Position numbers and translations under genes: made by a program
Shown here: positions 34,740-48,055 of the stretch, in pieces
Layout of the letters: each line of letters starts with the position of its first letter
Position numbering within the stretch: position 1 is the stretch's first letter
Source of the DNA: Hydractinia symbiolongicarpus
Lineage: Eukaryota > Cnidaria > Hydrozoa > Anthoathecata > Hydractiniidae
Direction of reading: 5' to 3'
Assembly: GCF_029227915.1 (NCBI RefSeq)
Contig: NC_079883.1
Coordinates: 31,746,001 to 31,810,000, forward strand
Length of the DNA stretch: 64,000 bases
Notes under the pieces: model-generated
Told to the model about the DNA's origin: nothing
What the model saw: the letters and a program-made list of their open reading frames with translations, nothing else
Database searches by the model: none

Positions 34740-36550
34740 GGTACTTTTTTGTATACATTCGACTATACGTGTCAAGCCCGGGATTTACGGGAAATCGCGG
34801 GTTTTCGTTTGCTGGCGATTAAACTGCTTTTATTCAGCGTTTCATTAAAATGAAAACATTTTTAAAAACTACAAGTCTGATGCGTTTTAGTGGTGAAAAA
34901 ATAATTTAAAAAATCGTTCTGGAAATGAGTTTACTCACAGGGTACTTTCTTTGTATACATTCGACTATACGTGCCAAGCCCGGGATTTAGGGAAATCGCA
35001 GGTTTTCGTTTGCCGGCGATTAAACTTCTTTTATTCAGCGTCTCATCAAAAATGAAAACATTTTTAAAAACTACAAGTCTGATGCGTTTTAGTGGTGAAA
35101 AAATAATTTAAAAAATCGTTCTGGAAATAAGTTTACTCACAGGGTACTTTCTTTGTATACATTCGACTATACGTGCCAAGCCCGGGATTTAGGGAAATCG
35201 CAGGTTTTCGTTTGCCGGCGATTAAACTTCCTTTATTTAGCGTCTCATCAAAAATGAAAACATTTTTAAAAACTACAAGTCTCATGCGTTTTAGAGGTGA
35301 AAAAGTAATTTAAAAAATCGTTCGGGAAATGAGTTTACTCCCTGGGTACTTTCTTTGTATACTTTTTGACTATACGGGCCAAGCCGGGATTTACGGGAAA
35401 TCGCGGGTTTTCGTTTGCCGGCGATTAAACTTCTTTTATTCAGCGTCTCATCAAAAATGAAAACATTTTTAAAAACTACAAGTCTTATGCGTTTTAGTAG
35501 TGAAAAAATAATTTAAAAAATCGTTCTGGAAATGAGTTTACTCACAGGGTACTTTCTTTGTATACATTCGACTATACGTGCCAAGCCCGGGATTTAGGGA
35601 AATCGCAGGTTTTCGTTTGCCGGCGATTAAACTTCTTTTATTCAGCGTCTCATCAAAAATTAAAACATTTTTAAAAACTACAAGTCTGATGCGTTTTAGT
35701 GGTGAAAAAATAATTTAAAAAATCGTTCTGGAAATAAGTTAACTCACAGGGTACTTTTTTGTATACATTCGACTATACGTGTCAAGCCCGGGATTTACGG
35801 GAAATCGCGGGTTTTCGTTTGCTGGCGATTAAACTGCTTTTATTCAGCGTTTCATTAAAATGAAAACATTTTTAAAAACTACAAGTCTGATGCGTTTTAG
35901 TGGTGAAAAAATAATTTAAAAAATCGTTCTGGAAATGAGTTTACTCACAGGGTACTTTCTTTGTATACATTCGACTATACGTGCCAAGCCCGGGATTTAG
36001 GGAAATCGCAGGTTTTCGTTTGCCGGCGATTAAACTTCTTTTATTTAGCGTCTCATCAAAAATGAAAACATTTTTAAAAACTACAAGTCTCATGCGTTTT
36101 AGAGGTGAAAAAGTAATTTAAAAAATCGTTCGGGAAATGAGTTTACTCCCTGGGTACTTTCTTTGTATACTTTTGACTATACGGGCCAAGCCGGGATTTA
36201 CGGGAAATCGCGGGTTTTCGTTTGCCGGCGATTAAACTTCTTTTATTCAGCGTCTCATCAAAAATGAAAACATTTTTAAAAACTACAAGTCTTATGCGTT
36301 TTAGTAGTGAAAAAATAATTTAAAAAATCGTTCTGGAAATGAGTTTACTCACAGGGTACTTTCTTTGTATACATTCGACTATACGTGCCAAGCCCGGGAT
36401 TTAGGGAAATCGCAGGTTTTCGTTTGCCGGCGATTAAACTTCTTTTATTCAGCGTCTCATCAAAAATTAAAACATTTTTAAAAACTACAAGTCTGATGCG
36501 TTTTAGTGGTGAAAAAATAATTTAAAAAATCGTTCTGGAAATAAGTTTAC
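34740..36550. repeat. Overlapping 4- and 5-monomer tandem duplications (808 and 1,010 bp)
   Basis: The shortened class E derivative (GTGTCAAG, TTGCTGGCG, GCGTTTCATTAAAATG) is repeated at 1,010 bp (34,751 and 35,761). The four units after it (ATTTAGCG with TTTTAGAGGTG, then AAAAATTAAAACATT) repeat at 808 bp (35,233 and 36,041). One A monomer near 34,970-35,160 accounts for the difference. Confidence 0.86.
35576..35776. repeat. Chimeric monomer at the duplication junction
   Basis: Reads GAAATAAGTTAACTCACAGGG. GAAATAAG is otherwise linked to TTTACTCAC, and TTAACTCAC to GAAATGAG plus the short T tract. The switch therefore falls within about 8 bp at 35,735-35,743, the sharpest exchange point I can place. 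Confidence 0.85.
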
Positions 36551-37350
36551 TCACAGGGTACTTTCTTTGTATACATTCGACTATACGGGCCAAGCCCGGA
36601 ATTTACGGGAAATCGCGGGTTTTCGTTTTCCGGCGATTAAACCTCTTTCATTAAGCGTCTCATCAAAAATGAAAACATTTTTGAAAACTACAAGTCTCAT
36701 GCGTTTTAGTGGTGAAAAAGTAATTTAAAAAATCGTTCGGGAAATGAGTTTACTCCCTGGGTACTTTCTTTGTATACTTTTGACTATACGGGCCAAGCCT
36801 GGATTTACGGGAAATCGCGGGTTTTCGTTTGCCGGCGATTAAACTTCTTTTATTCAGCGTCTCATCAAAAATGAAAACATTTTTAAAAACTACAAGTCTG
36901 ATGCGTTTTAGTGGTGAAAAAATAATTTAAAAAATCGTTCTGGAAATAAGTTTACTCACAGGGTACTTTCTTTGTATACATTCGACTATACGGGCCAAGC
37001 CCGGAATTTACGGGAAATCGCGGGTTTTCGTTTTCCGGCGATTAAACCTCTTTCATTAAGCGTCTCATCAAAAATGAAAACATTTTTGAAAACTACAAGT
37101 CTCATGCGTTTTAGTGGTGAAAAAGTAATTTAAAAAATCGTTCGGGAAATGAGTTTACTCCCTGGGTACTTTCTTTGTATACTTTTGACTATACGGGCCA
37201 AGCCTGGATTTACGGGAAATCGCGGGTTTTCGTTTGCCGGCGATTAAACTTCTTTTATTCAGCGTCTCATCAAAAATGAAAACATTTTTAAAAACTACAA
37301 GTCTGATGCGTTTTAGTGGTGAAAAAATAATTTAAAAAATCGTTCTGGAA
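36541..37350. repeat. Dimer tandem duplication (405 bp)
   Basis: ATAAGTTTACTCACAGGG, GCCCGGAATTTACGG, a class B unit and an AAGCCTGG unit with TCTGATGCG repeat at 405 bp (36,541 and 36,946). TCTGATGCG behind AAGCCTGG is unusual, since that start normally pairs with TCTTATGGG. Confidence 0.86.
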
Positions 37351-37893
37351 ATGAGTTAACTCACAGGGTACTTTCTTTGTATACATTCGACTATACGTGC
37401 CAAGCCCGGGATTTAGGGAAATCGCAGGTTTTCGTTTGCCGGCGATTAAACTTCTTTTATTCAGCGTCTCATCAAAAATGAAAACATTTTTAAAAACTAC
37501 AAGTCTTATGGGTTTTAGTGTTGAAAAAATAATTTAAAAAATCGTTCTGGAAATGAGTTAACTCACAGGGTACTTTTTTGTATACATTCGACTATACGTG
37601 TCAAGCCCGGGATTTACGGGAAATCGCGGGTTTTCGTTTGCTGGCGATTAAACTGCTTTTATTCAGCGTTTCATTAAAATGAAAACATTTTTAAAAACTA
37701 CAAGTCTTATGGGTTTTAGTGTTGAAAAAATAATTTAAAAAATCGTTCTGGAAATGAGTTAACTCACAGGGTACTTTCTTTGTATACATTCGACTATACG
37801 TGCCAAGCCCGGGATTTAGGGAAATCGCAGGTTTTCGTTTGCCGGTGATTAAACTTCTTTTATTCAGCGTCTCATCAAAAATGAAAACATTTT

Positions 37894-38774
37894 TAAAAAC
37901 TACAAGTCTTATTCGTTTTAGTGGTGAAAAAATAATTTAAAAAATCGTTCTGGAAATGAGTTTACTCACAGGGTACTTTCTTTGTATACATTCGACTATA
38001 CGTGCCAAGCCCGGGATTTAGGGAAATCGCAGGTTTTCGTTTGCCGGCGATTAAACTTCTTTTATTTAGCGTCTCATCAAAAATGAAAACATTTTTAAAA
38101 ACTACAAGTCTCATGCGTTTTAGAGGTGAAAAAGTAATTTAAAAAATCGTTCGGGAAATGAGTTTACTCCCTGGGTACTTTCTTTGTATACTTTTGACTA
38201 TACGGGCCAAGCCGGGATTTACGGGAAATCGCGGGTTTTCGTTTGCCGGCGATTAAACTTCTTTTATTCAGCGTCTCATCAAAAATGAAAACATTTTTAA
38301 AAACTACAAGTCTTATGCGTTTCAGTAGTGAAAAAATAATTTAAAAAATCGTTCTGGAAATGAGTTTACTCACAGGGTACTTTCTTTGTATACATTCGAC
38401 TATACGTGCCAAGCCCGGGATTTAGGGAAATCGCAGGTTTTCGTTTGCCGGCGATTAAACTTCTTTTATTCAGCGTCTCATCAAAAATGAAAACATTTTT
38501 AAAAACTACAAGTCTGATGCGTTTTAGTGGTGAAAAAATAATTTAAAAAATCGTTCTGGAAATAAGTTTACTCACAGGGTACTTTCTTTGTATACATTCG
38601 ACTATACGGGCCAAGCCCGGAATTTACGGGAAATCGCGAGTTTTCGTTTTCCGGCGATTAAACCTCTTTCATTAAGCGTCTCATCAAAAATGAAAACATT
38701 TTTGAAAACTACAAGTCTCATGCGTTTTAGTGGTGAAAAAGTAATTTAAAAAATCGTTCGGGAAATGAGTTTAC
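37894..38774. repeat. Block duplicated from or to 33,450-34,330
   Basis: Second member of the 4,444-bp pair. The match continues to about 39,165 at offset 4,242, including AAGCCTGGATTTCGGG (a three-base-shorter start of the D unit, 38,821 and 34,579), CATCAAGAATG and TTTTAGTGTTG. The 61-codon frames at 34,523 and 38,765 are the same chance frame in the two copies. Confidence 0.87.
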
Positions 38775-39165
38775 TCCCTGGGTACTTTCTTTGTATACTT
38801 TTGACTATACGGGCCAAGCCTGGATTTCGGGAAATCGCGGGTTTTCGTTTGCCGGCGATTAAACTTCTTTTATTCAGCGTCTCATCAAGAATGAAAACAT
38901 TTTTAAAAACTACAAGTCTTATGGGTTTTAGTGTTGAAAAAATAATTTAAAAAATCGTTCTTGAAATGAGTTAACTCACAGGGTACTTTTTTGTATACAT
39001 TCGACTATACGTGTCAAGCCCGGGATTTACGGGAAATCGCGGGTTTTCGTTTGCTGGCGATTAAACTGCTTTTATTCAGCGTTTCATTAAAATGAAAACA
39101 TTTTTAAAAACTACAAGTCTGATGCGTTTTAGTGGTGAAAAAATAATTTAAAAAATCGTTCTGGA

Positions 39166-40074
39166 AATAAGTTTACTCACAGGGTACTTTCTTTGTATAC
39201 ATTCGACTATACGGGCCAAGCCCGGAATTTACGGGAAATCGCGGGTTTTCGTTTTCCGACGATTAAACCTCTTTCATTAAGCGTCTCATCAAAAATGAAA
39301 ACATTTTTGAAAACTACAAGTCTCATGCGTTTTAGTGGTGAAAAAGTAATTTAAAAAATCGTTCGGGAAATGAGTTTACTCCCTGGGTACTTTCTTTGTA
39401 TACTTTTGACTATACGGGCCAAGCCTGGATTTACGGGAAATCGCGGGTTTTCGTTTGCCGGCGATTAAACTTCTTTTATTCAGCGTCTCATCAAAAATGA
39501 AAACATTTATAAAAACTACAAGTCTTATGGGTTTTAGTGTTGAAAAAATAATTTAAAAAATCGTTCTGGAAATGAGTTAACTCACAGGGTACTTTTTTGT
39601 ATACATTCGACTATACGTGTCAAGCCCGGGATTTACGGGAAATCGCGGGTTTTCGTTTGCTGGCGATTAAACTGCTTTTATTCAGCGTTTCATTAAAATG
39701 AAAACATTTTTAAAAACTACAAGTCTGATGCGTTTTAGTGGTGAAAAAATAATTTAAAAAATCGTTCTGGAAATGAGTTTACTCACAGGGTACTTTCTTT
39801 GTATACATTCGACTATACGTGCCAAGCCCGGGATTTAGGGAAATCGCAGGTTTTCGTTTGCCGGCGATTAAACTTCTTTTATTTAGCGTCTCATCAAAAA
39901 TGAAAACATTTTTAAAAACTACAAGTCTCATGCGTTTTAGAGGTGAAAAAGTAATTTAAAAAATCGTTCGGGAAATGAGTTTACTCCCTGGGTACTTTCT
40001 TTGTATACTTTTGACTATACGGGCCAAGCTGGGATTTACGGGAAATCGCGGGTTTTCGTTTGCCGGCGATTAAA
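39166..40074. repeat. Ordinary mixed monomers
   Basis: About five monomers of B, D and E derivative and A type with marks common to 34-44 kb (GCCCGGAATTTACGG, TTTTAGTGTTG, GTGTCAAG). One has CATTTATAAAAAC, another TTTTCCGACG. Nothing else is present. Confidence 0.85.
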
Positions 40075-42499
40075 CTTCTTTTATTCAGCGTCTCATCAAA
40101 AATGAAAACATTTTTAAAAACTACAAGTCTTATGCGTTTTAGTAGTGAAAAAATAATTTAAAAAATCGTTCTGGAAATGAGTTTACTCACAGGGTACTTT
40201 CTTTGTATACATTCGACTATACGTGCCAAGCCCGGGATTTAGGGAAATCGCAGGTTTTCGTTTGCCGGCGATTAAACTTCTTTTATTCAGCGTCTCATCA
40301 AAAATTAAAACATTTTTAAAAACTACAAGTCTGATGCGTTTTAGTGGTGAAAAAATAATTTAAAAAATCGTTCTGGAAATAAGTTTACTCACAGGGTACT
40401 TTCTTTGTATACATTCGACTATACGGGCCAAGCCCGGAATTTACGGGAAATCGCGGGTTTTCGTTTTCCGGCGATTAAACCTCTTTCATTAAGCGTCTCA
40501 TCAAAAATGAAAACATTTTTAAAAACTACAAGTCTCATGCGTTTTAGTGGTGAAAAAGTAATTTAAAAAATCGTTCGGGAAATGAGTTTACTCCCTGGGT
40601 ACTTTCTTTGTATACTTTTGACTATACGGGCCAAGCCTGGATTTACGGGAAATCGCGGGTTTTCGTTTGCCGGCGATTAAACTTCTTTTATTCAGCGTCT
40701 CATCAAAAATGAAAACATTTTTAAAAACTACAAGTCTTATGGGTTTTAGTGTTGAAAAAATAATTTAAAAAATCGTTCTGGAAATGAGTTAACTCACAGG
40801 GTACTTTCTTTGTATACATTCGACTATACGTGCCAAGCCCGGGATTTAGGGAAATCGCAGGTTTTCGTTTGCCGGCGATTAAACTTCTTTTATTCAGCGT
40901 CTCATCAAAAATGAAAACATTTTTAAAAACTACAAGTCTTATGGGTTTTAGTGTTGAAAAAATAATTTAAAAAATCGTTCTGGAAATGAGTTAACTCACA
41001 GGGTACTTTTTTGTATACATTCGACTATACGTGTCAAGCCCGGGATTTACGGGAAATCGCGGGTTTTCGTTTGCTGGCGATTAAACTGCTTTTATTCAGC
41101 GTTTCATTAAAATGAAAACATTTTTAAAAACTACAAGTCTTATGGGTTTTAGTGTTGAAAAAATAATTTAAAAAATCGTTCTGGAAATGAGTTAACTCAC
41201 AGGGTACTTTCTTTGTATACATTCGACTATACGTGCCAAGCCCGGGATTTAGGGAAATCGCAGGTTTTCGTTTGCCGGTGATTAAACTTCTTTTATTCAG
41301 CGTCTCATCAAAAATGAAAACATTTTTAAAAACTACAAGTCTGATGCGTTTTAGTGGTGAAAAAATAATTTAAAAAATCGTTCTGGAAATAAGTTTACTC
41401 ACAGGGTACTTTCTTTGTATACATTCGACTATACGGGCCAAGCCCGGAATTTACGGGAAATCGCGGGTTTTCGTTTTCCGGCGATTAAACCTCTTTCATT
41501 AAGCGTCTCATCAAAAATGAAAACATTTTTGAAAACTACAAGTCTCATGCGTTTTAGTGGTGAAAAATAATTTAAAAAATCGTTCGGGAAATGAGTTTAC
41601 TCCCTGGGTACTTTCTTTGTATACTTTTGACTATACGGGCCAAGCCTGGATTTACGGGAAATCGCGGGTTTTCGTTTGCCGGCGATTAAACTTCTTTTAT
41701 TCAGCGTCTCATCAAAAATGAAAACATTTTTAAAAACTACAAGTCTTATGGGTTTTAGTGTTGAAAAAATAATTTAAAAAATCGTTCTGGAAATGAGTTA
41801 ACTCACAGGGTACTTTTTTGTATACATTCGACTATACGTGTCAAGCCCGGGATTTACGGGAAATCGCGGGTTTTCGTTTGCTGGCGATTAAACTGCTTTT
41901 ATTCAGCGTTTCATTAAAATGAAAACATTTTTAAAAACTACAAGTCTGATGCGTTTTAGTGGTGAAAAAATAATTTAAAAAATCGTTCTGGAAATGAGTT
42001 TACTCACAGGGTACTTTCTTTGTATACATTCGACTATACGGGCCAAGCCCGGGATTTACGGGAAATCGCGGGTTTTCGTTTTCCGGCGATTAAACCTCTT
42101 TCATTAAGCGTCTCATCAAAAATGAAAACATTTTTGAAAACTACAACTCTCATGCGTTTTAGTGGTGAAAAAGTAATTTAAAAAATCGTTCGGGAAATGA
42201 GTTTACTCCCTGGGTACTTTCTTTGTATACTTTTGACTACACGGGCCAAGCCTGGATTTACGGGAAATCGCGGGTTTTCGTTTGCCGGCGATTAAACTTC
42301 TTTTATTCAGCGTCTCATCAATAATGAAAACATTCTTGAAAACTACAAGTCTCATGCGTTTTAGTGGTGAAATAATAATTTAAAAAATCGTTTGGGAAAT
42401 GAGTTTACTCCCTGGGTACTTTCTTTTTATACTTTTGACTATACGGGCCGAGTCCAGGATTTACGGGAAATCGCAGGTTTTCGTTTGCTGGCGATTAAA
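40075..42499. repeat. Twelve-monomer tandem duplication copy 1 (2,425 bp)
   Basis: Recurs from 42,500 with the same private marks: AAAAATTAAAACATT, a one-A-shorter GGTGAAAAATAATTTAAA (about 41,560 and 43,985), ACAACTCTCATG, GACTACACGGG (42,236 and 44,661), CATCAATAATG with CATTCTTGAAAAC, and TTCTTTTTATAC. No difference was obvious by eye over most of it. Confidence 0.92.
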
Positions 42500-44924
42500 C
42501 TTCTTTTATTCAGCGTCTCATCAAAAATGAAAACATTTTTAAAAACTACAAGTCTTATGCGTTTTAGTAGTGAAAAAATAATTTAAAAAATCGTTCTGGA
42601 AATGAGTTTACTCACAGGGTACTTTCTTTGTATACATTCGACTATACGTGCCAAGCCCGGGATTTAGGGAAATCGCAGGTTTTCGTTTGCCGGCGATTAA
42701 ACTTCTTTTATTCAGCGTCTCATCAAAAATTAAAACATTTTTAAAAACTACAAGTCTGATGCGTTTTAGTGGTGAAAAAATAATTTAAAAAATCGTTCTG
42801 GAAATAAGTTTACTCACAGGGTACTTTCTTTGTATACATTCGACTATACGGGCCAAGCCCGGAATTTACGGGAAATCGCGGGTTTTCGTTTTCCGGCGAT
42901 TAAACCTCTTTCATTAAGCGTCTCATCAAAAATGAAAACATTTTTAAAAACTACAAGTCTCATGCGTTTTAGTGGTGAAAAAGTAATTTAAAAAATCGTT
43001 CGGGAAATGAGTTTACTCCCTGGGTACTTTCTTTGTATACTTTTGACTATACGGGCCAAGCCTGGATTTACGGGAAATCGCGGGTTTTCGTTTGCCGGCG
43101 ATTAAACTTCTTTTATTCAGCGTCTCATCAAAAATGAAAACATTTTTAAAAACTACAAGTCTTATGGGTTTTAGTGTTGAAAAAATAATTTAAAAAATCG
43201 TTCTGGAAATGAGTTAACTCACAGGGTACTTTCTTTGTATACATTCGACTATACGTGCCAAGCCCGGGATTTAGGGAAATCGCAGGTTTTCGTTTGCCGG
43301 CGATTAAACTTCTTTTATTCAGCGTCTCATCAAAAATGAAAACATTTTTAAAAACTACAAGTCTTATGGGTTTTAGTGTTGAAAAAATAATTTAAAAAAT
43401 CGTTCTGGAAATGAGTTAACTCACAGGGTACTTTTTTGTATACATTCGACTATACGTGTCAAGCCCGGGATTTACGGGAAATCGCGGGTTTTCGTTTGCT
43501 GGCGATTAAACTGCTTTTATTCAGCGTTTCATTAAAATGAAAACATTTTTAAAAACTACAAGTCTTATGGGTTTTAGTGTTGAAAAAATAATTTAAAAAA
43601 TCGTTCTGGAAATGAGTTAACTCACAGGGTACTTTCTTTGTATACATTCGACTATACGTGCCAAGCCCGGGATTTAGGGAAATCGCAGGTTTTCGTTTGC
43701 CGGTGATTAAACTTCTTTTATTCAGCGTCTCATCAAAAATGAAAACATTTTTAAAAACTACAAGTCTGATGCGTTTTAGTGGTGAAAAAATAATTTAAAA
43801 AATCGTTCTGGAAATAAGTTTACTCACAGGGTACTTTCTTTGTATACATTCGACTATACGGGCCAAGCCCGGAATTTACGGGAAATCGCGGGTTTTCGTT
43901 TTCCGGCGATTAAACCTCTTTCATTAAGCGTCTCATCAAAAATGAAAACATTTTTGAAAACTACAAGTCTCATGCGTTTTAGTGGTGAAAAATAATTTAA
44001 AAAATCGTTCGGGAAATGAGTTTACTCCCTGGGTACTTTCTTTGTATACTTTTGACTATACGGGCCAAGCCTGGATTTACGGGAAATCGCGGGTTTTCGT
44101 TTGCCGGCGATTAAACTTCTTTTATTCAGCGTCTCATCAAAAATGAAAACATTTTTAAAAACTACAAGTCTTATGGGTTTTAGTGTTGAAAAAATAATTT
44201 AAAAAATCGTTCTGGAAATGAGTTAACTCACAGGGTACTTTTTTGTATACATTCGACTATACGTGTCAAGCCCGGGATTTACGGGAAATCGCGGGTTTTC
44301 GTTTGCTGGCGATTAAACTGCTTTTATTCAGCGTTTCATTAAAATGAAAACATTTTTAAAAACTACAAGTCTGATGCGTTTTAGTGGTGAAAAAATAATT
44401 TAAAAAATCGTTCTGGAAATGAGTTTACTCACAGGGTACTTTCTTTGTATACATTCGACTATACGGGCCAAGCCCGGGATTTACGGGAAATCGCGGGTTT
44501 TCGTTTTCCGGCGATTAAACCTCTTTCATTAAGCGTCTCATCAAAAATGAAAACATTTTTGAAAACTACAACTCTCATGCGTTTTAGTGGTGAAAAAGTA
44601 ATTTAAAAAATCGTTCGGGAAATGAGTTTACTCCCTGGGTACTTTCTTTGTATACTTTTGACTACACGGGCCAAGCCTGGATTTACGGGAAATCGCGGGT
44701 TTTCGTTTGCCGGCGATTAAACTTCTTTTATTCAGCGTCTCATCAATAATGAAAACATTCTTGAAAACTACAAGTCTCATGCGTTTTAGTGGTGAAATAA
44801 TAATTTAAAAAATCGTTTGGGAAATGAGTTTACTCCCTGGGTACTTTCTTTTTATACTTTTGACTATACGGGCCGAGTCCAGGATTTACGGGAAATCGCA
44901 GGTTTTCGTTTGCTGGCGATTAAA
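42500..44924. repeat. Twelve-monomer tandem duplication copy 2 (2,425 bp)
   Basis: Second copy; homology runs on to about 44,960, where TCTCATGCG/AGTGGTG replaces TCTTATGCG/AGTAGTG. The 64-codon frames at 42,392 and 44,817 (TTG start) are the same repeated chance frame. Confidence 0.92.
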
Positions 44925-46081
44925 CTTCTTTTATTCAGCGTCTCATCAAAAATGAAAACATTTTTAAAAACTACAAGTCTCATGCGTTTTAGTGGTGAAA
45001 AAATAATTTAAAAAATCGTTCTGGAAATGAGTTTACTCACAGGGTACTTTCTTTGTATACATTCGACTATACGGGCCAAGCCCGGGATTTAGGCAAATCG
45101 CAGGTTTTCGTTTGCCGGCGATTAAACTTCTTTTATTCAGCGTCTCATCAAAAATGAAAACATTTTTAAAAACTACAAGTCTCATGCGTTTTAGTGGTGA
45201 AAAAATAATTTAAAAAATCGTTCTGGAAATGAGTTTACTCACAGGGTACTTTCTTTGTATACATTCGACTATACGTGCCAAGCCTGGGATTTAGGGAAAT
45301 CGCAGGTTTTCGTTTGCCAGCGATTAAACTTCTTTTATTCAGCGTCTCATCAAAAATGAAAACATTTTTAAAAACTACAAGTCTCATGCGTTTTAGAGGT
45401 GAAAAAGTAATTTAAAAAATCGTTCGGGAGATGAGTTTACTCCCTGGGTACTTTCTTTGTATACTTTTGACCATACGGGCCAAGCCGGGATTTACCTGAA
45501 ATCGCGGGTTTTCGTTTGCCGGCGATTAAACTTCTTTTATTCAGCGTCTTATCAAAAATGAAAACATTTTTAAAAACTACAAGTCTTATGCGTTTTAGTA
45601 GTGAAAAAATAATTTAAAAAATCGTTCTGGAAATGAGTTTACTCACAGGGTACTTTCTTTGTATACATTCGACTATACGTGCCAAGCCCGGGATTTAGGG
45701 AAATCGCAGGTTTTCGTTTGCCGGCGATTAAACTTCTTTTATTCAGCGTCTCATCAATAATGAAAACATTCTTGAAAACTACAAGTCTCATGCGTTTTAG
45801 TGGTGAAATAATAATTTAAAAAATCGTTTGGGAAATGAGTTTACTCCCTGGGTACTTTCTTTTTATACTTTTGACTATACGGGCCGAGTCCAGGATTTAC
45901 GGGAAATCGCAGGTTTTCGTTTGCTGGCGATTAAACTTCTTTTATTCAGCGTCTCATCAAAAATGAAAACATTTTTAAAAACTACAAGTCTCATGCGTTT
46001 TAGTGGTGAAAAAATAATTTAAAAAATCGTTCTGGAAATGAGTTTACTCACAGGGTACTTTCTTTGTATACATTCGACTAT

Positions 46082-46485
46082 ACGGGCCAAGCCCGGGATT
46101 TAGGCAAATCGCAGGTTTTCGTTTGCCGGCGATTAAACTTCTTTTATTCAGCGTCTCATCAAAAATGAAAACATTTTTAAAAACTACAAGTCTCATGCGT
46201 TTTAGTGGTGAAAAAATAATTTAAAAAATCGTTCTGGAAATGAGTTTACTCACAGGGTACTTTCTTTGTATACATTCGACTATACGGGCCAAGCCCGGGA
46301 TTTAGGCAAATCGCAGGTTTTCGTTTGCCGGCGATTAAACTTCTTTTATTCAGCGTCTCATCAAAAATGAAAACATTTTTAAAAACTACAAGTCTCATGC
46401 GTTTTAGTGGTGAAAAAATAATTTAAAAAATCGTTCTGGAAATGAGTTTACTCACAGGGTACTTTCTTTGTATACATTCGACTAT
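46082..46485. repeat. Two consecutive identical monomers (202 bp each)
   Basis: The unit with TTTAGGCAAATCG, TCTCATGCG and CTCACAGGG occurs at 46,082 and 46,284, and its first three quarters again at 46,486 before the sequence switches to TTTGGGAAATGAG near 46,634. Relatives lie at 45,081, 46,891 and 48,307. Adjacent identical single monomers are rare in this array, where neighbours usually differ in class. Confidence 0.88.
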
Positions 46486-46639
46486 ACGGGCCAAGCCCGG
46501 GATTTAGGCAAATCGCAGGTTTTCGTTTGCCGGCGATTAAACTTCTTTTATTCAGCGTCTCATCAAAAATGAAAACATTTTTAAAAACTACAAGTCTCAT
46601 GCGTTTTAGTGGTGAAAAAATAATTTAAAAAATCGTTTG

Positions 46640-47990
46640 GGAAATGAGTTTACTCCCTGGGTACTTTCTTTTTATACTTTTGACTATACGGGCCGAGTCC
46701 AGGATTTACGGGAAATCGCAGGTTTTCGTTTGCTGGCGATTAAACTTCTTTTATTCAGCGTCTCATCAAAAATGAAAACATTTTTAAAAACTACAAGTCT
46801 CATGCGTTTTAGTGGTGAAAAAATAATTTAAAAAATCGTTCTGGAAATGAGTTTACTCACAGGGTACTTTCTTTGTATACATTCGACTATACGGGCCAAG
46901 CCCGGGATTTAGGCAAATCGCAGGTTTTCGTTTGCCGGCGATTAAACTTCTTTTATTCAGCGTCTCATCAAAAATGAAAACATTTTTAAAAACTACAAGT
47001 CTCATGCGTTTTAGTGGTGAAAAAATAATTTAAAAAATCGTTCTGGAAATGAGTTTACTCACAGGGTACTTTCTTTGTATACATTCGACTATACGGGCCA
47101 AGCCCGGGATTTACGGGAAATCGCGGGTTTTCGTTTTCCGGCGATTAAACCTCTTTCATTAAGCGTCTCATCAAAAATGAAAACATTTTTGAAAACTACA
47201 AGTCTTATGCGTTTTAGTGGTGAAAAAGTAATTTAAAAAATCGTTCGGGAAATAGGTTTACTCCCTGGGTACTCCCTTTGTATACTTTTGACTATACGGG
47301 CCAAGCCGGGATTTACGGGAAATCGCGGGTTTTCGTTTGTCGGCGATTAAACTTCTTTTATTCAGCGTCTCATCAAAAATGAAAACATTTTTTAAAACTA
47401 CAAGTCTTATGCGTTTTAGTGGTGAAAAAATAATTTAAAAAATCGTTCTGGAAATGAGTTTACTCACAGGGTACTTTCTTTGTATACATTCGACTATACG
47501 TGCCAAGCCTGGGATTTAGGGAAATCGCAGGTTTTCGTTTGCCGGCGATTAAACTTCTTTTATTCAGCGTCTCATCAAAAATGAAAACATTTTTAAAAAC
47601 TACAAGTCTCATGCGTTTTAGAGGTGAAAAAGTAATTTAAAAAATCGTTCGGGAGATGAGTTTACTCCCTGGGTACTTTCTTTGTATACTTTTGACTATA
47701 CGGGCCAAGCCGGGATTTACCTGAAATCGCGGGTTTTCGTTTGCCGGCGATTAAACTTCTTTTATTCAGCGTCTTATCAAAAATGAAAACATTTTTAAAA
47801 ACTACAAGTCTTATGCGTTTTAGTAGTGAAAAAATAATTTAAAAAATCGTTCTGGAAATGAGTTTACTCACAGGGTACTTTCTTTGTATACATTCGACTA
47901 TACGTGCCAAGCCCGGGATTTAGGGAAATCGCAGGTTTTCGTTTGCCGGCGATTAAACTTCTTTTATTCAGCGTCTCATCAATAATGAAA
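46640..47990. repeat. Seven-monomer tandem duplication copy 1 (offset 1,416 bp)
   Basis: Recurs at 48,056-49,406. Shared marks are TTTTTATAC/GAGTCCAGG, TTTAGGCAAATCG, GAAATAGGTTTAC, GGGTACTCCC, CATTTTTTAAAAC, GCCTGGGATTTAGGG, GGGAGATGAG and TTTACCTGAAATCG (47,716 and 49,132). A third, older copy of the last part is at 45,270-45,990. Confidence 0.9.
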
Positions 47991-48055
47991 ACATTCTTGA
48001 AAACTACAAGTCTCATGCGTTTTAGTGGTGAAATAATAATTTAAAAAATCGTTTA

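Noticed and set aside
42392-46831. Four 64-codon frames starting MGNEFTPW at 42,392, 44,817, 45,828 and 46,637
   Set aside because: Copies of one TTG-started chance frame in the amplified TTTTTATAC/GAGTCCAGG monomer pair. 202 is not a multiple of three, so no frame can continue through the array.
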